Origin: Watersipora subatra | Taxonomy: Eukaryota; Bryozoa; Gymnolaemata; Cheilostomatida; Watersiporidae | DNA length: 64,000 nucleotides | Direction of reading: 5' to 3' | Assembly: GCF_963576615.1 (NCBI RefSeq) | Contig: NC_088717.1 | Location: 23,835,344 to 23,899,343 of the forward strand | In this document: one piece after another, positions 11,501-25,960 of the stretch | Layout: the number at the start of each line of letters is the position of its first letter | How positions within the stretch are numbered: position 1 is the stretch's first letter | The notes under the pieces: generated by a model | What the model was told of the DNA's origin: nothing | Databases searched by the model: none | What the model saw: only the letters and a program-made list of their open reading frames with translations | Made by a program: the position numbers and the translations under genes

Positions 11501-14500
11501 CTCCATGGTGTCTCGATGTAATAACACCTCTACTCCATGGTGTCTCGATGTAATAACACCTCTATTCCATGGTGTATAGAAGTAATAATACCTCGACTCC
11601 CTGGTGTATCGGTGTAATAACATCTCTACTCAAAGGTGTACCATTGTAATAACATCTCTGCTCTATGATATGACAACGTAAGCGCATCTCTACCCTATGG
11701 TGTGCCAATGTAATAACATCTCTAGTCAATGATCTGCTATTGTAACAACATCTCTAGTTATGGTGTGCCAATGTAATATCATCTCAACTCTATGGTGTGC
11801 AAATGTAATAACATTTCTACTCAATGCGGTGCCAATGTAATAAAATCTTTATGGTATACCAAATCAATAACATATTTACTCTATGGTGTGCCAATATAAT
11901 AACATTTTTACTTTAAGGTGTCCCCTTGTAATATCATCTCTGCTTGATAGTCTGCCATTGTAATAATATTTTTACTTTCTACCGTGCAAATGTATTCACA
12001 CCTTTACACGCTCACTTCAATCTGTAGTGTGCCAGTGCGATAACATCTCTACTCTATGCTGTGCCAATGTAATAACATTTTTTCTTGGTGATGCACTAAT
12101 GTATTAGCATATCTACATAGTGTACCAGTGTAGAAACACCTCTACTATGTACTGTGCCCATGTAATAACACCTCTACTATGTACTGTGCTCATGTAATAA
12201 CATAACTACTCTACATACCTGTCTTTTAATAATTCTCAGATGTAGATTAGTGGTTAAAAATGTTAAAAGGGTTAACGCTAGTTATCTGGTATTTCTTCCA
12301 GAGTCTGTTTCTTCCAAAGATGTCAGCCAGCTGTTTTACTCTATCTATGTCGCTGTAGTTGACCCTACATGTCCAACCGCTTCCCTGTTGTTGAGAGCTC
12401 CTCTCTTATCCAGTAGCTAAACCCTGCTGTCACAATCTGCTTCATTCCTCCCTTGTTGCTGTGTGCAAATTGAATTCACGGGCATTAATTCCTAAATCAT
12501 AGAAACAACTGAAAAATACTTCAAATTAAGTACAAGCCATTTAATTGGTGTGGTGTAGAATAGCTTTTACTGTATTGAACCGCTGTCCGGAGAATTTTTC
12601 TGAGGTGTAGATTTTTTATTGCAGGCAAGACTGCGGGAACTGGAGGACATGCTTGATGCTGAGAGGGAAATGAGGCTGAGGGTGAGTCCCACCTACGTCC
12701 TGTCTCAAAAGCTCAAACTTCCTGTTACGACTTCCTTTTTCATTCATCCTCCCTTTAAACTTGTCTTTAAAACATATTTATTGTAGCATTTTTTTTAAAC
12801 TTCACTTGCCAAGTGGCAGCACCTTTTTGTTTCCAATTTCTGATCTATTGTTTAGTATCTCATAGCTTTTCAACTTTTTGTTTTTGTCTGTCAATATCAG
12901 TTGTATAAAATTTGTTGTTTAAAACTTCTTTCGTGTTTTTGCAAGTGGCAGGATTATGTATATAATTTCCAAAAACCCATCTTTAAGCTTTTGTCTTCTG
13001 ACCTTTCATGTACTTTAGTATGAAGTTTGCTGACCTCTCAAATGTATGCTCATTTACAATAGTCTGCACTGGAGTTGTCTCACGCTACCATTTGCTATGA
13101 TTCCGTTCGGCTTTAAACCGTTGGATAAATTCCTTTCTGGGTTATACGTAAGATTCAATTCTACATTAATTAACAAAGTTTGGGCGTCTATATTTTGTCG
13201 TCACTACAGTTAGCAAATTATCTATTTATCTTGTTTAATATAACAAGTGCAGATTCTAATTCAAACTCGCTATCATTTCACTAATGAAGGTATATCACTT
13301 GTAATTTTCAGTACGAAAGGAATTCGACGGAGTTGCAGTTGATGGTTGACTCTCTAAATGACAGACTCGATGAAGCGGGTGGACTCTCATCTCAGCAGGT
13401 GACAAGAAAGAAATCTCATTATGTCCATATCTATCTGTTTTCATCTCTGATAAGTTTTATGTTTCTCACTAAAATCTCCCTCATTCCTTCATAGATTTCT
13501 TTATAATTTTGTGCGCTTATCATGAAGCTGATAACTATGCTTGTATCTTTATAAAATATATGAAGATATAGCTCTTTAATTTCGAGCTTTACTGATTTTT
13601 TCACTAATATTTAATGTTTGTATTTGTTGGATCTGATTTGTTTGATGTTTGAAATCACCACTTTTGAATTTACATATAATATGAAACAAACAAGTTCTAT
13701 GTAAAATGAGTTACTGCTTTCTGTATCCTCCATCTTTATATTTCTTGTTGTTTTGTTTATTATTTTAATTCTTTTCTATTTGTTATCAGCCCTCATTTTT
13801 CAAACTGTCTGTAAAATTGGCCTGTTTTTATTCGTAGTTTGAATTTTTCCGCTCAGCCTAAATGTTCTTGGTAACTCTCTGTAGGTTGAAATTAACCGCA
13901 AGAGAGAGTTCGAGATCACTAAAATGAGGAAAGACCTAGAGATGGCCCAGAATGCTCTTGAGATGGAGTCAGAAACGATGAGGAGACGACACCAACAGAC
14001 TGTAGCAGAGATGTCAGACCAAATTGACATGCTCACCAAGCAAAAGAATAAGTTAGTATTTAATAGTTTACTAGTTTTTCCCTGGAATTTGTTCACTTGA
14101 TAATGAATGATTGGGAGTTGTCAATCCTTGTTCCGAAAATTTAGTCTCTATTGCATGTATGATAAGAGCCATGTCTGTCTGTATGTACATGCATCTGTCC
14201 GAAGCCAGGGTTAGAGATTGGAATAAAAGAGCGCTTCATGCAGAATTCAAACTCATGACATTCAGCTCTGTAGGTCAACACTCTAACACCTGCACAAACC
14301 AGCTGCCTCGAGGTGCTTTTGAGTAATTGTGCAGATAGTAATGCTCTGTGTTTTATCAGCACACAATGATCTCTCAGGGCGCACAATGATCTCTCACAGA
14401 GCACCCGGCGGGCTGCCAGGGAACTAGTCTAGATAGAAAAAGGCCTCTTGTAGCAATTGTTTCCAGGGAGTCTACTTAGCAAGAAATTATTTTAAATCTT

Positions 14501-17500
14501 GACTATTAGATAGAAATCTTTCTGAGTTTCTTTCCCACGGTTCAGAGTATCACTGTAATGTAGTAAGGAAGTAGTCTTGGTGAAAAATAAATGTTGTTGA
14601 AAAAAGTGATTTATATTGTAAGTGTGTGTAAGTCTTATAAGGGTACTATAATAGTTTACAAAGTCACCTGGCCACTCCTGTAGGTCAGAGAAGGAAAGAC
14701 AAAACCTGGTTATCGAGATTGATGTTCTTTCGTCTGACCTTGAGAACAGCCGTCAAGGTATGATGGCTGCCAACTCTCGAGCTGATGGGATTGAGGCACA
14801 GCTGGCTAGACTAAGAGCACAGGTATAGAGAATATATCAGTTGGAGTTGTCTCGCCTTGTTGGATTTATCTGCTTTCAGTTGCAATCAGATCCCAAAATT
14901 TGAATCATTTCATCTTCCGACTAGACTAGTTTTTTTGATTGAAGTAATTTATTGTGTCAAACCGGATTGGAACACATCTTATTGTCCATTGTTTCTGGAA
15001 GATTAATTTGATTTGCTTGAGCTACATGTAGCTTCTTGAAGTAGGTTGCAATTTAAACTAGCCAATCAATTTTCACTAGTATTCATACTGACCAATCAAC
15101 TTGCACTAGTATTCATACTGGCCAATCAACTACATCATATATTCAGGTTAGCCTATCGACTTCCACGTTTGTGGCTTTTTGCAGGTTGATGACTTAACAA
15201 GACAACTCGGTGATGCAAATAACGCCAAGACAAGACTGACACAGGAGAACTTTGACCTTCAGAAGGCATTGCAGGACCTTGAGTCAAGCAGCGGAAACTT
15301 GTCCAAGTTGAAAATCAGTTTGACTACTCAGCTCGAGGACATGAAGCGTGTTGCTGATGATGAGGGACGGGTAAGTAGTCCCTTTGATGTTTATCACTAC
15401 TCTTGGACAAGTTGACACATAACATTATTGTGGAATAACTTTATGGTATGGTATAACACTTTTCCTTAGTTTAAGTAATTTGAAGAACTATGTGATTGGG
15501 AGACAGTGAAGACAATTTAGGGAGAGTGATTGGAAAACGAGTGACTGTAGATAGACTGTATGAAACTGCCGTTGTCTCATTCTGTTCACCAGCATCAACA
15601 ATAATTTACATGTATGGCCTGAGACCACAAACGCGCATCGTTCTACCTATTATCAAGTATGAGATAAATCGCCATTAGACGATTACATCGTTTATACGAT
15701 TGGCAGTATATCTTTAAATGGTGGCGATTTTTAAATCGTCTACCTTGAAAATTACCATCAAACAGTTAAATCTCCATATTGTGAAGCTCTAGTTAGCCAC
15801 TGTGTATTTACCATTGCTGACTATTTCATAGACATGGAATTTAACTCGTGCCAAATATTGCCAACATTTAACATATATCAACATATATCCTGAATTTATT
15901 GCCAATTCACGATGACTGGAGGATATTTGTTTTATCGCTGTCAACTAAATAATGACATATAAAACATTTCCAATGAGCTATCGTTATGTGATGGTACGAT
16001 TTTATGATTTGTAGGGTATTATATGTGTTAGTAATATCATACCAAAGTTAGGTGTTTCAAAATGAACTCAGGAAATGCAAATATTGCTGAATATTTCCTA
16101 ACAGAAGAACAGAATAAAAGAGATAGCCATACAAGACCAGTCTCAGTGATGGCAGTGAGGTGGTTGTTATTACTCTTGTCGTTCAATTGCTCTTCCTTGT
16201 CTGTTGTCAGCAAAGAGCTAACCTGCAGTCAGCCCTGGCCAACCTACAAGCTGACTACGATGCTTTGGCATTGCGATGTGATGAGGAGGCCGAGGATGCC
16301 GCCAATGCAAAGGCCAGATATGCTAAACTAGAGGGAGAATTTCAGGCCCTTCGTAATCGGTTCGATCGTGAGATCGCTGCTAAGAATGATGAAGTTGAAG
16401 AAACCAGGTCAGTGGTTATCCTTCGTCAAGATCAATTTCCTTTAGGGAAGACAAGTATGCACTAGGATAGAATCTATCTTCTTTCACATATCATCAGGTA
16501 CTAGATATGGTCTTGGGTTTAATTTAAAGTGTGATAAAATTTCAAAAACCTATTCTGCAGAATCCTCTGTCCTTGCTGTCGGAGGGTTTTGTATATTTTT
16601 AGGTGGGTCTCATATCTGTATACCTGTAGAGGACCACCCATGTACATGTATATGTGGGTGGTCCCCTACAGGGTGGTCCTCCCACTCGTAGATGCTCTCA
16701 TTCATGTGAAGGCATGTTTATTAATAAACTTTAGTCACTTTCATCAATTGAACACGCATTTAAGAGTTTGATATCTCAATCGTAGCAAACTACGTATCTG
16801 CTGAATGAAGCTTACCGTTATAATGTTATTTGAATAAACAATTGTAACCAATGAAAGGGGAGGTCAAATAAGAAGGGAAAGCAGTTTTTCAAGGGGAATC
16901 CGTACCATTCATGCAACATGCCATCTGTCATCACCTGTCACCACATATCTCCAGCTCTGTTCATTCAACGCTCGGTGTGATACATATTTTTACCTTTTTG
17001 TGAAAATCAACCTATGGCTATATACATATGGTATATGACAGATGTAGTGCTAGACTGACTGCATAACCTTCTGGGAGGTATATTATCAGAGAGTAGCTTT
17101 ATGGGAGTGTGGCTCTATGTATATGAAAGTCTACTGCTAGGTATATGTGCATTTGAACCTAGTTATGTCTTTGAGAGCATATCTATATCGGAGGTATTGC
17201 AAATAGCTGCGTATTTGCAAATAATTTGAGTTTTTATAACAGTATAGTTGGTTGGACTTGAGTTCAATGCTCATATTTCTGACACTATGAATGAATATCT
17301 CTATGGAAATATATGTTTTATGAAAGTTTAGTTCTATGAGCGTGCAGCTAGAATTCTATTCACAGGAAGAAGTTGATGCTGCGCATTACTGAGCTGACTA
17401 ATATGCTTGACGCTGCCAACAGCAAGATTGGAGGTCTCAACAAGTCCAAAGATAAACTTACCTCAGAAATCAAAGAGCTCACCATTGAAATTGATAACCT

Positions 17501-20500
17501 TGGTGGTAAGGGCTGATGTAAACTGTTTTTTAGCTGTTTGCCATTTTTCATTCATAGTAGCACCTTATGTCATCATTGTGTCTATCATAAACTGTGTCTA
17601 TCATTGCATAGAGTTTGATGAACTTGCTTATCATCCAAATGTTACTGCTGCTTTACTGTGGCGCAATGTTCAAGGTTATGTCTTTTTGTTATGTTATAAA
17701 ACATGTTTCAATGTAGAATATTCTTCTACATGTGTTATGCTTGAACTCTTGCTGCCTACAAAAATCTGACATTTAAAGTCCAGACTTCGTCAAGTTTCTG
17801 AGCCAACGGTTGCTGTCAGCAAAGTAACACTTGTCATGAATTGTTTTCACAGTTGTATTTAGTTGCAGTTTGTCAGTATGAATTTTTTCTATCCAATCGT
17901 TTTTTGTTGAGTTAATGCTTCCTTTGGCAAGCCAATAGGGCATAAGGTAAACAACTCCAACTTTCTAAAACAAGCTCTCACCATGCTGTAGGCATGAACA
18001 ATGACATGAGCAGGAGGATGAAGGACATAGAAAAGGCAAATGGTGACTTGGGAGCTCGACTTGGGGATGCCGAGTCTCAGCTTTCTAGCTCTCTTACCGA
18101 AATCCGAACTCTCACCGATAATGTTAGTATCACATATCTATGCAGGTAGTCATCGATGTCTATGGACGTCAATTTACCAGTCATATATCTATATACATAA
18201 TTGTTTGCAAGCTTAAAAAGCAAATTTGCTTGTTCGCTCAGTTAACCACTCATACAAAACACTTATTTTCACACTATTAGTTTGTGTTTACCTCCGATTA
18301 CTGGTTACTGCATTGGTTATTACAAGTTGACTGGTAGGAGTTGTCTTTCCATATTTTACATGTAAACTCACTAATTATCCTCAAACTTGAGAGATGTTGG
18401 AAAGATGTATTGGCTAATTTAAGTGAACACACAGTATATTACTAGTGTTTTTTCCTGCCTTTAATGTTTTAAATTTCTCCTAACCTCTTCGTGAAATCTT
18501 TGCTAACAAAACGGTACTAGTGCTGCATCGGAATCATTAAATCCAGTTTTTTTCTTTTTATGATTATGAAAGGCATTTTTCACTTTTGATGTTTTTACAT
18601 ACATGTCTTGCATGACATGCTTGGAGACTTATAATAGCGAGTTATCATATTTTTGGCCGTTTTAGAATGGTAGACTTAGATCCCAACTTGATGACTTGCA
18701 TGGCAAGAATGATGCTTTGGCCCGTGAGAATAAGAACCTGGCAGAAAGGCTAAGAGAAGCTGAAGGCAGCCTGAAGGACGCTACAAGGTCAGATATAAAT
18801 TTCTTGTTAGCTTTAAATATCATGTGTACTTTAGACTTTGGAATTATCTTGTCTTAGAATGTTAACATCAACATACATATAACTTGAATTTATTGCCAAT
18901 TCAGAATGGTCGGAAAATAACTATTTTAGCAATGTTAACAAAATATTGATATAAATGAACAATTCTGAAGAGCTGTCATCATGTGTTGTACAAACTATGA
19001 CTTGTATACTATTAAATATGTCAGTAATATCACAGAAAAGCTGTGTTTTGAAATGAACAAGGTTTTTTATACAGCTATTTAAATCTTTAGTTAGGTTTAG
19101 ATTTATAAATATATGTTTTTAGAAATGTTAACGACTTGACACAAATTAAGATCTCTCTTGAGGGAGAGCGTGACAGTCTGAACGGAGCCCTCGGTGATGC
19201 TGAAAATGCTAATGCTGACTTGGAGAACAGACTAGCTGCTGCCAACAACGCCCTGAGCAGCGTGAAGGCTGAGCTTGAGAGAAGACTTAGAGAGAAGGAG
19301 GATGAGCTGGAGGGACTGAGGTAACTGGCATCTCTTTAGTTTATTTACATGATTAAAGAGCGAATTCAATTTTTATTATTCTACTTTACGCTTCCCTTTT
19401 GTCAGATCGTATTCTGACAACCATTTGTGTATTTGTGCACATCACTGGAAGTTCGACTTATATCTAAAGCTGCAGTTTCTGGTCTTAACTTGCCAAAACT
19501 GCTCCTGACAGATAGTAGTGTTAGTAGTACATGAGTGGTTACTAGAATAGTAGTGCCAGTGGTACATGAGTGGTTACTAGAATAGTAGTGCCAGTAGTAC
19601 ATGAGTGGTTACTAGAATAGTAGTGCCAGTAGTACATGAGTGGTTACTAGAATAGTAGTGTTAGTAGTACATGATTGGTTACTAGAATAGTAGTGCCAGT
19701 AGTACATGTGTGGTTACTCGAATAGTAGTGTCAGTAGTACATGAGGGGTCACTAGAATAGTAGTGCCAGTAGTACATGAGTGGTTACTAGAATAGTAGTG
19801 CCAGTAGTACATGAGTGGTTACTAGAATAGTAGTGCCAGTAGTACATGAGTGGTTACTAGAATAGTAGTGTTAGTAGTACATGATTGGTTACTAGAATAG
19901 TAGTGCCAGTAGTACATGAGTGGTTACTTGAACCTATTCAGAGTCACTCGCTCCTAGACGACTCGTAGATGACCAAAGAAGTAGACAATGAAATAATTCT
20001 TGGAACGGATAAATTGGAGCTGATAGGCTTCTTACATCTGAATTAAAACAAGTTTCTCATACGAACAAGAAAGCAGGATTGATGAAAAATTTTATATCAT
20101 TCTTCAAACTTGCTGTGTTGTCATTGCTGGCAGCTTTAAAAACTTCAGAATTCTGTCATTCTCCTCGACCTCTACAGTCAACAAACAGCTGGCAATCTAT
20201 ATTAGTTTATGTTAAAAGGAGTTGTCCGCTCTTAACTTTCAGCTATGTTCAATGATTATGAAACCATTCAATGTGAGGAAAACTCACTGGAATTCCAAAA
20301 CATTTAAAAATATGTATAAGAGCTTTTAGTAGGATGTGCATTGATGTGTGTGCCTAGACATGTGGTCAGCTCAATCCCTCCGTATAAGCATACTCCTTTA
20401 GCATTATTCTCACTTATGATGCTCTCTTGCAGAAAGAACAACCAGCGTACTATTGAGGAACTACAGAGAACCATCGTCGAGATCGAGACAAGATACAAGG

Positions 20501-23500
20501 CTGAGCTTGGTCGACTTAAGAAGAAATACGACAGTGAGATCAGAGAGTATGAGATTACAGTTGAGAACTTGAACAGAGTAAATGCTGATTTACAGAGGTC
20601 TGGCAAGGGAGCCCAGGCTAGAATTAAGGTATTTGGCCTATGCTACTATGGTACTACCTATGGTACTTGGACCTAATTTGAAATTTATCTTTTACCAGCC
20701 AATTGAATGCACCGCTTGTCAACTATTCAGGAAGTCACTGGCAAATAACTAGTTAATATTGGAGTTGTCATCTCCAGCATCATGTTCAGAAGTTATCTCC
20801 ACTTTACTGATAGTACTTTATCTTTATAAGATGCTGACTTTTTTTTCACTAATTCTAAACCATCCGCTATGTATTTAGGAGCTAGAGACCACTGTGATAG
20901 ACATGGAGCATGTTCTCGCTGACACCAGAGGATCTCTGGCTAATGCTGAGAAGAGACGAGCGGCTTTGACTGCTGAGTTGGAAGACTGCAGATCTGCTCT
21001 TGAAAATGTGAGGGCTCATCAAACTCAGCCTATTCTATTAGGAGTTGCTCTTAGACTAGGTTTTAGCCGTTTTATTTTTATCAGGGCATAGTCTCAGGTC
21101 TTCATGTCTGAACCCTTAGCCTAAGGTAGCCTTAACGGTTGTTATTCATCATCTTAGCCCTAGATCGTAATTAGTCTGTCTCACAGATATAGACTTATAT
21201 TATATATATACGTGTATATATATAATATAAGTATACATATTACATACTATATTATAAGTATATATATATTACACACTGTATTATTAAGGTATATATTACA
21301 TACAATATTATAACTGTATATATTACATACAATATTATGAGTATTATACTCAGAGTATAAATATTATATACAATATTAAGTGTATATATTACATACTATA
21401 TTATAAGTATAAATATTACATACAATATTAAGTGTATATATTACATACTACATGTATATTATGAGTATATATATTACATACTATATTATAAATATATACA
21501 TGTATATTATATGCTACGTGTATATATTCTAATATATAAATGGTGTATATATTAGACTTAGCTTTTCAGTTCTCCTGTGCTGTTTGTTTACAAAGTGTAA
21601 CTTGGATGAGTTCTTGTTAACTCAAGCACTGAGGACACATTTTGTTTACTAAGTGGGTTGGCTGATGTGCATGATAAGTTTAATTCAACTTGCTGTTTGG
21701 GCTTTCTAAATAACATTTGAGAGCTTGTTGCTGTCAGGCTGAGCGAGGCCGCAAATCTGCTGAGGCTGAGAGAGATGAGGCCACCAGCAGAGTTTCGGAG
21801 ATTAATATTCACATCACGGCATTAACCAATGAGAAGAGACGTCTCGAGGGAGACTACACTTCGATGCTCGCTGACCTTGAGGAGGCTCGTGCTAATCTGG
21901 TTAGTAGTTATAGAATTAACCTACTGCTGATCTTATAACGAAAGAAACGGACTTATGCAAACAGTTGGTGCAATTCGAACACTGCTTTTACTTGTGTTGA
22001 AAATGATCTAGCTGGTGGTCCAAAGGCAGTTTACTATAGTCAAGTCAGAAAAGTTATTTATTCTAATGCTGTGAGTATGAATTTAACAACAATGTCATCC
22101 ATTTTGACCTTCACATAGCTATAGACAAACCACCAGAGTATCTTACGAGAGATGAGCCATCAAAATTTATCTCTGAGTGTGTAAACATTTGGTCAGCGCA
22201 AATGCTTTTCATACCCTCGAATCATATTGAATTTTTGCATTTTCTCTGTTCAGGCCGCTGCCAATGACCGCGCTGACCGCCTATCCAATGAGAACAAGCG
22301 TATGCATGATGAGCTCGCCCTCGAGCAGAACAACTATCGCAATGCTGAGTCACTGAGGAAGCAGCTCGAGATCGAAATTAGAGAAATCAGCATTCGTCTG
22401 GAGGAGGCCGAATCTTTCGCTGCTCGTGAGGGCAAGAGAATTATTGCTAAGCTTCAGTCAAGGGTAAGATCTGCTTGTGTTATATTACTGTACTGTTATA
22501 TATTGTGTTATATCATTGTATAGCACTTGTTCCGCATTTGTGGTACGGGTTTTAAAATCCTCATAAACTATGCCCAGATAATTTGTATTTATCCTTCCCA
22601 ACATATGACAAACACCGTTTTTTATTCCGTGATACTACATCTACCATCGTATGTTTCAGTTTATGAACTTTCTGTTGCTACCACCCTCAATTCACGTTTC
22701 CAACTCTTCTGCAATACTATTAGATTATCAAATTTAAAACACATTTGTTCAACTCACTCAATAATTCCTGATTTCTGTCTGTTCTTTTTTTTTCTTTTGG
22801 CATGTAATGAAAAACATTTTGTTGATGATTAAAACTGCTGCCAAGTTATACACACATATGTAAGGGTTTTGCTCAGCCAACCGCAACATGGAGAAATTGT
22901 CTGTGGAGAAATTGGTCTCGCCCATTTTCTTATACCTTGTTGACACCATGCCCGCAATGGCGACAATATTAGTCCTGGATTGCTAGATAATTTAATCTTG
23001 ACCAAGTAATTTCAATTGGGATTTTCTACTACCCTTTCTTTGCTGTTCATGGGACTGAACAGAGATCTCTGTATGTAGTAGCTGCCTGGCTAGTTTCATC
23101 TTGAGTACTTTTCTGTTCTTCTCACTAGGAGGAGTTGTGTGTTCAGAGGTAATCATGCCTGTAAATATATACGAATGCTTGTCTGCTTGCCAGACCATTA
23201 CTTATATCTTTATTGATCCTGTCTCATGTGATATATAAGTGGTTGCTATGTTCTCATCCGACAGCGGTAGTAGATGACAAAATACTTGAATATCTCTGTG
23301 TGGTCTCCTGTTGGTTTTGCCAAGGAAGTTGTAGGCCAGAATAAACTTTGCACCTTTTCTCGCATCATTACAAGCTGCATAATTATAGTGAGTTTTTAAT
23401 TAATGTTATAACTTTTAAAAGAAAATAATGTTAAATTAACTAAAATCAAACCCAACACGCGTACATTATCTCATAATGTTGGAAGTTCAGACATTTATAT

Positions 23501-25923
23501 TTTTTGTGTAAAATTCTGGTCAGCATGTTTAAATGCTACTTGAATATGCATTTCAAGTTTTCTGTTTTTTGTTCATTTTAGAGCATAATATAGAATGGTT
23601 AAAAATCAATCAATTTCAATTTCCTTATCAACTTTCATCGTCTGTCAACTTTGACCTGCTGACATTAATATTCTTCTAAATATCAGGGTTCTGAGCATTT
23701 AAGAATTCACATAAATTACTCATTAAATTATTAATTAGAAACTTAACACAAAATGTATAGTTATGTTAATTCAAAAGTTAATGATTAATTCAGTTTTTCC
23801 TTTGTTTATTTAATCAATAGTGTAGTTTTTTTTAAATGATTTTTTGATAATTTAGTGAGTAATTCAGCTTTTGAAAAAACTAGTTCACTAATTCAATTAT
23901 TAATTCGCTGATATTAACAAACTAATTTGGTAATTTAGTGCATAATTCAGTTTAATAATTATTTAGTTCATTAATTTTATGATGAATCATTTTACAAACT
24001 AGTTTAATGCATGATTGAATTTGAACAGAAAATAATTTGTTAGTTAAATTGTTAATGAAAGTCACAAAACCAAAATTATTTTATTTGATGTAACTTTAAA
24101 CTACCAATTAATTTAATTGTAATCTCCACCCAGACCCTGCTAAATATTGAGATAATGATAAATGCAGTATGATGTAACTATGATAGCTAGTTACCGTACT
24201 TTTCAAACTATAAACCGCACCCCTACATAAGCCGCATCTGCTTTATTTTCCAAAAACCGATAATAAACAATACATAGGCCGCATCTTTGTATAGGCCGCA
24301 GAACTCAGGATGGTGCTTTTTAATACGGCGGCAACTTTGCGGTTTAAAACGGAACAGTGTCTAACGGCACTGTTTCGTATTAACCGATGCTATTTAACCT
24401 AATGCCTAACGGAACAGTATCATTAGGCATTGTTTCATATTTTCTTTCATCGCTAAAGGCGCACTAACCATAGATTCTGGTTAATGCACACTAGCGGTCA
24501 AAGAAAAGGCCACAGAATAGCCGCACTCTTATATAAGCCGCATGGCTCAAATCATCAGAAAAAAGTAGCGGCTAATAGTCCAAAAAGTACGGTACATGAA
24601 TCGCTCGTCAGGCATGTACTTGTCAAGTCAGAGGAAGTGATATTGGCGAACAATTAAGAAAACACCAACGCCTGTTTATGGCTCGCGATGACAAGTTTCT
24701 TTTTTCCAGGTTCGTGACCTCGAGGCTGAGTTGGAAGCCGAGCAGCGTCGTCATCGTGAGGCTTCAGCTGCCGCAAGAAAGTTTGAGCGTCAGCTCAAGG
24801 AGCTCCTTGTGACTGTTGAAGAGGACAGAAGGATGGTTGTCGACTTGACCGAGCAGGTGTCCATGCTTAACCAGAAGATTAAAATGTACAAGAGACAAGT
24901 AGAGGAGGCTGTAAGTACCACCCAATGTTTCCAATAGTTCTAAAACTAAATTTTCTGTTGTTTAACTCATTTGCTAAGAAAAGACCTTATAATGGCGCAC
25001 CTTAGTACCTATTCAAAAACATTAATCATGAGTCACTGAGTTAGCCGATCTACCCAAAAGTTTGCCACAATAAATTTAGGATATTGGGCTTTTATTTTCC
25101 CAAAAAAAATGAACCAGTTTGTTTTCTTTTTACTCAGAATTCACAGCATAATATCGAGGTTTCCAAGTATTTTTGGTTTAGTATTCATGACAAGAAAATG
25201 GTGAACAGTGACTTAAAAATATTTCTTCTAGTGAAATTCTTCAGCATTTGAGCCTCAGATACTTTTGAGTGCTATATTTTTGTGTTAGTGAATTGGGGTT
25301 TGCGTTTTGGTCAAACTGCGAAAACGACAGCATTTTTTCTGCAGCTAGTTTCATTTACCTAAAAAAAATTAAACATGGTTTTGGTTTTTTTGAATGCATT
25401 CACTACTGGGCAAAATTTCCTGATGATTCCAAAAAAAACTTTAGATTTAAAGCTCTGTGACAGGAACTCAAACTGCTAGAGCAAAAATATTGACCATACA
25501 TTGGCAAAAACTTTTTGACGTGGATTATTTCTATCAGATGTGCAAAAAATTCCATTGTGTAGGAGTTAATCTAAATAAATTAGGCAGTTGATCGTCACTT
25601 TTTAGGTGTGACAAAAATTATTGCTGTTTCTCACCAAAGTGGCTACATATATGCCTTTTGTATTACTTTTAAAAATATTAAAAATCATTCATAAAAGTAG
25701 AGGAAATTAACTAACCTAAACATCATATTTTACTGTACCAATCAATAGCTGTATCAGTATGTACATCTATATGTACTATAAGTATGTACATATATATGTA
25801 TATATATATATGAACATTAAATCAGTAAAACAGACTAACTTTAGAGAAAACACTTGATTACTAATAGTTTCATGCTTGCTGACAACAATCTTCAGATAAA
25901 AAAAAAAGTTTTACATGTACATA

Positions 25924-25960
<37 letters not shown>

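Larger units (their letters stand above)
8888..12624 (+). other. Paramyosin first long intron
   Basis: Non-coding, 3.7 kb. It contains a short TAGGTCTATGG array (about 10550-10618) and a long diverged minisatellite (about 11375-12205), annotated separately. The small frames inside have no splice logic. Confidence 0.75.

Noticed and set aside
16160..16210. A hydrophobic start ([16 protein letters not shown]) fused to paramyosin exon 8, which looked like a signal peptide or a mini-paramyosin start
   Set aside because: It is the pyrimidine-rich intron end before the CAG acceptor at 16210. The phase join from exon 7 to 16211 explains the coding start.
20304..20606. Minus-strand frame of 100 codons
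   Set aside because: Antisense shadow of paramyosin exon 13.
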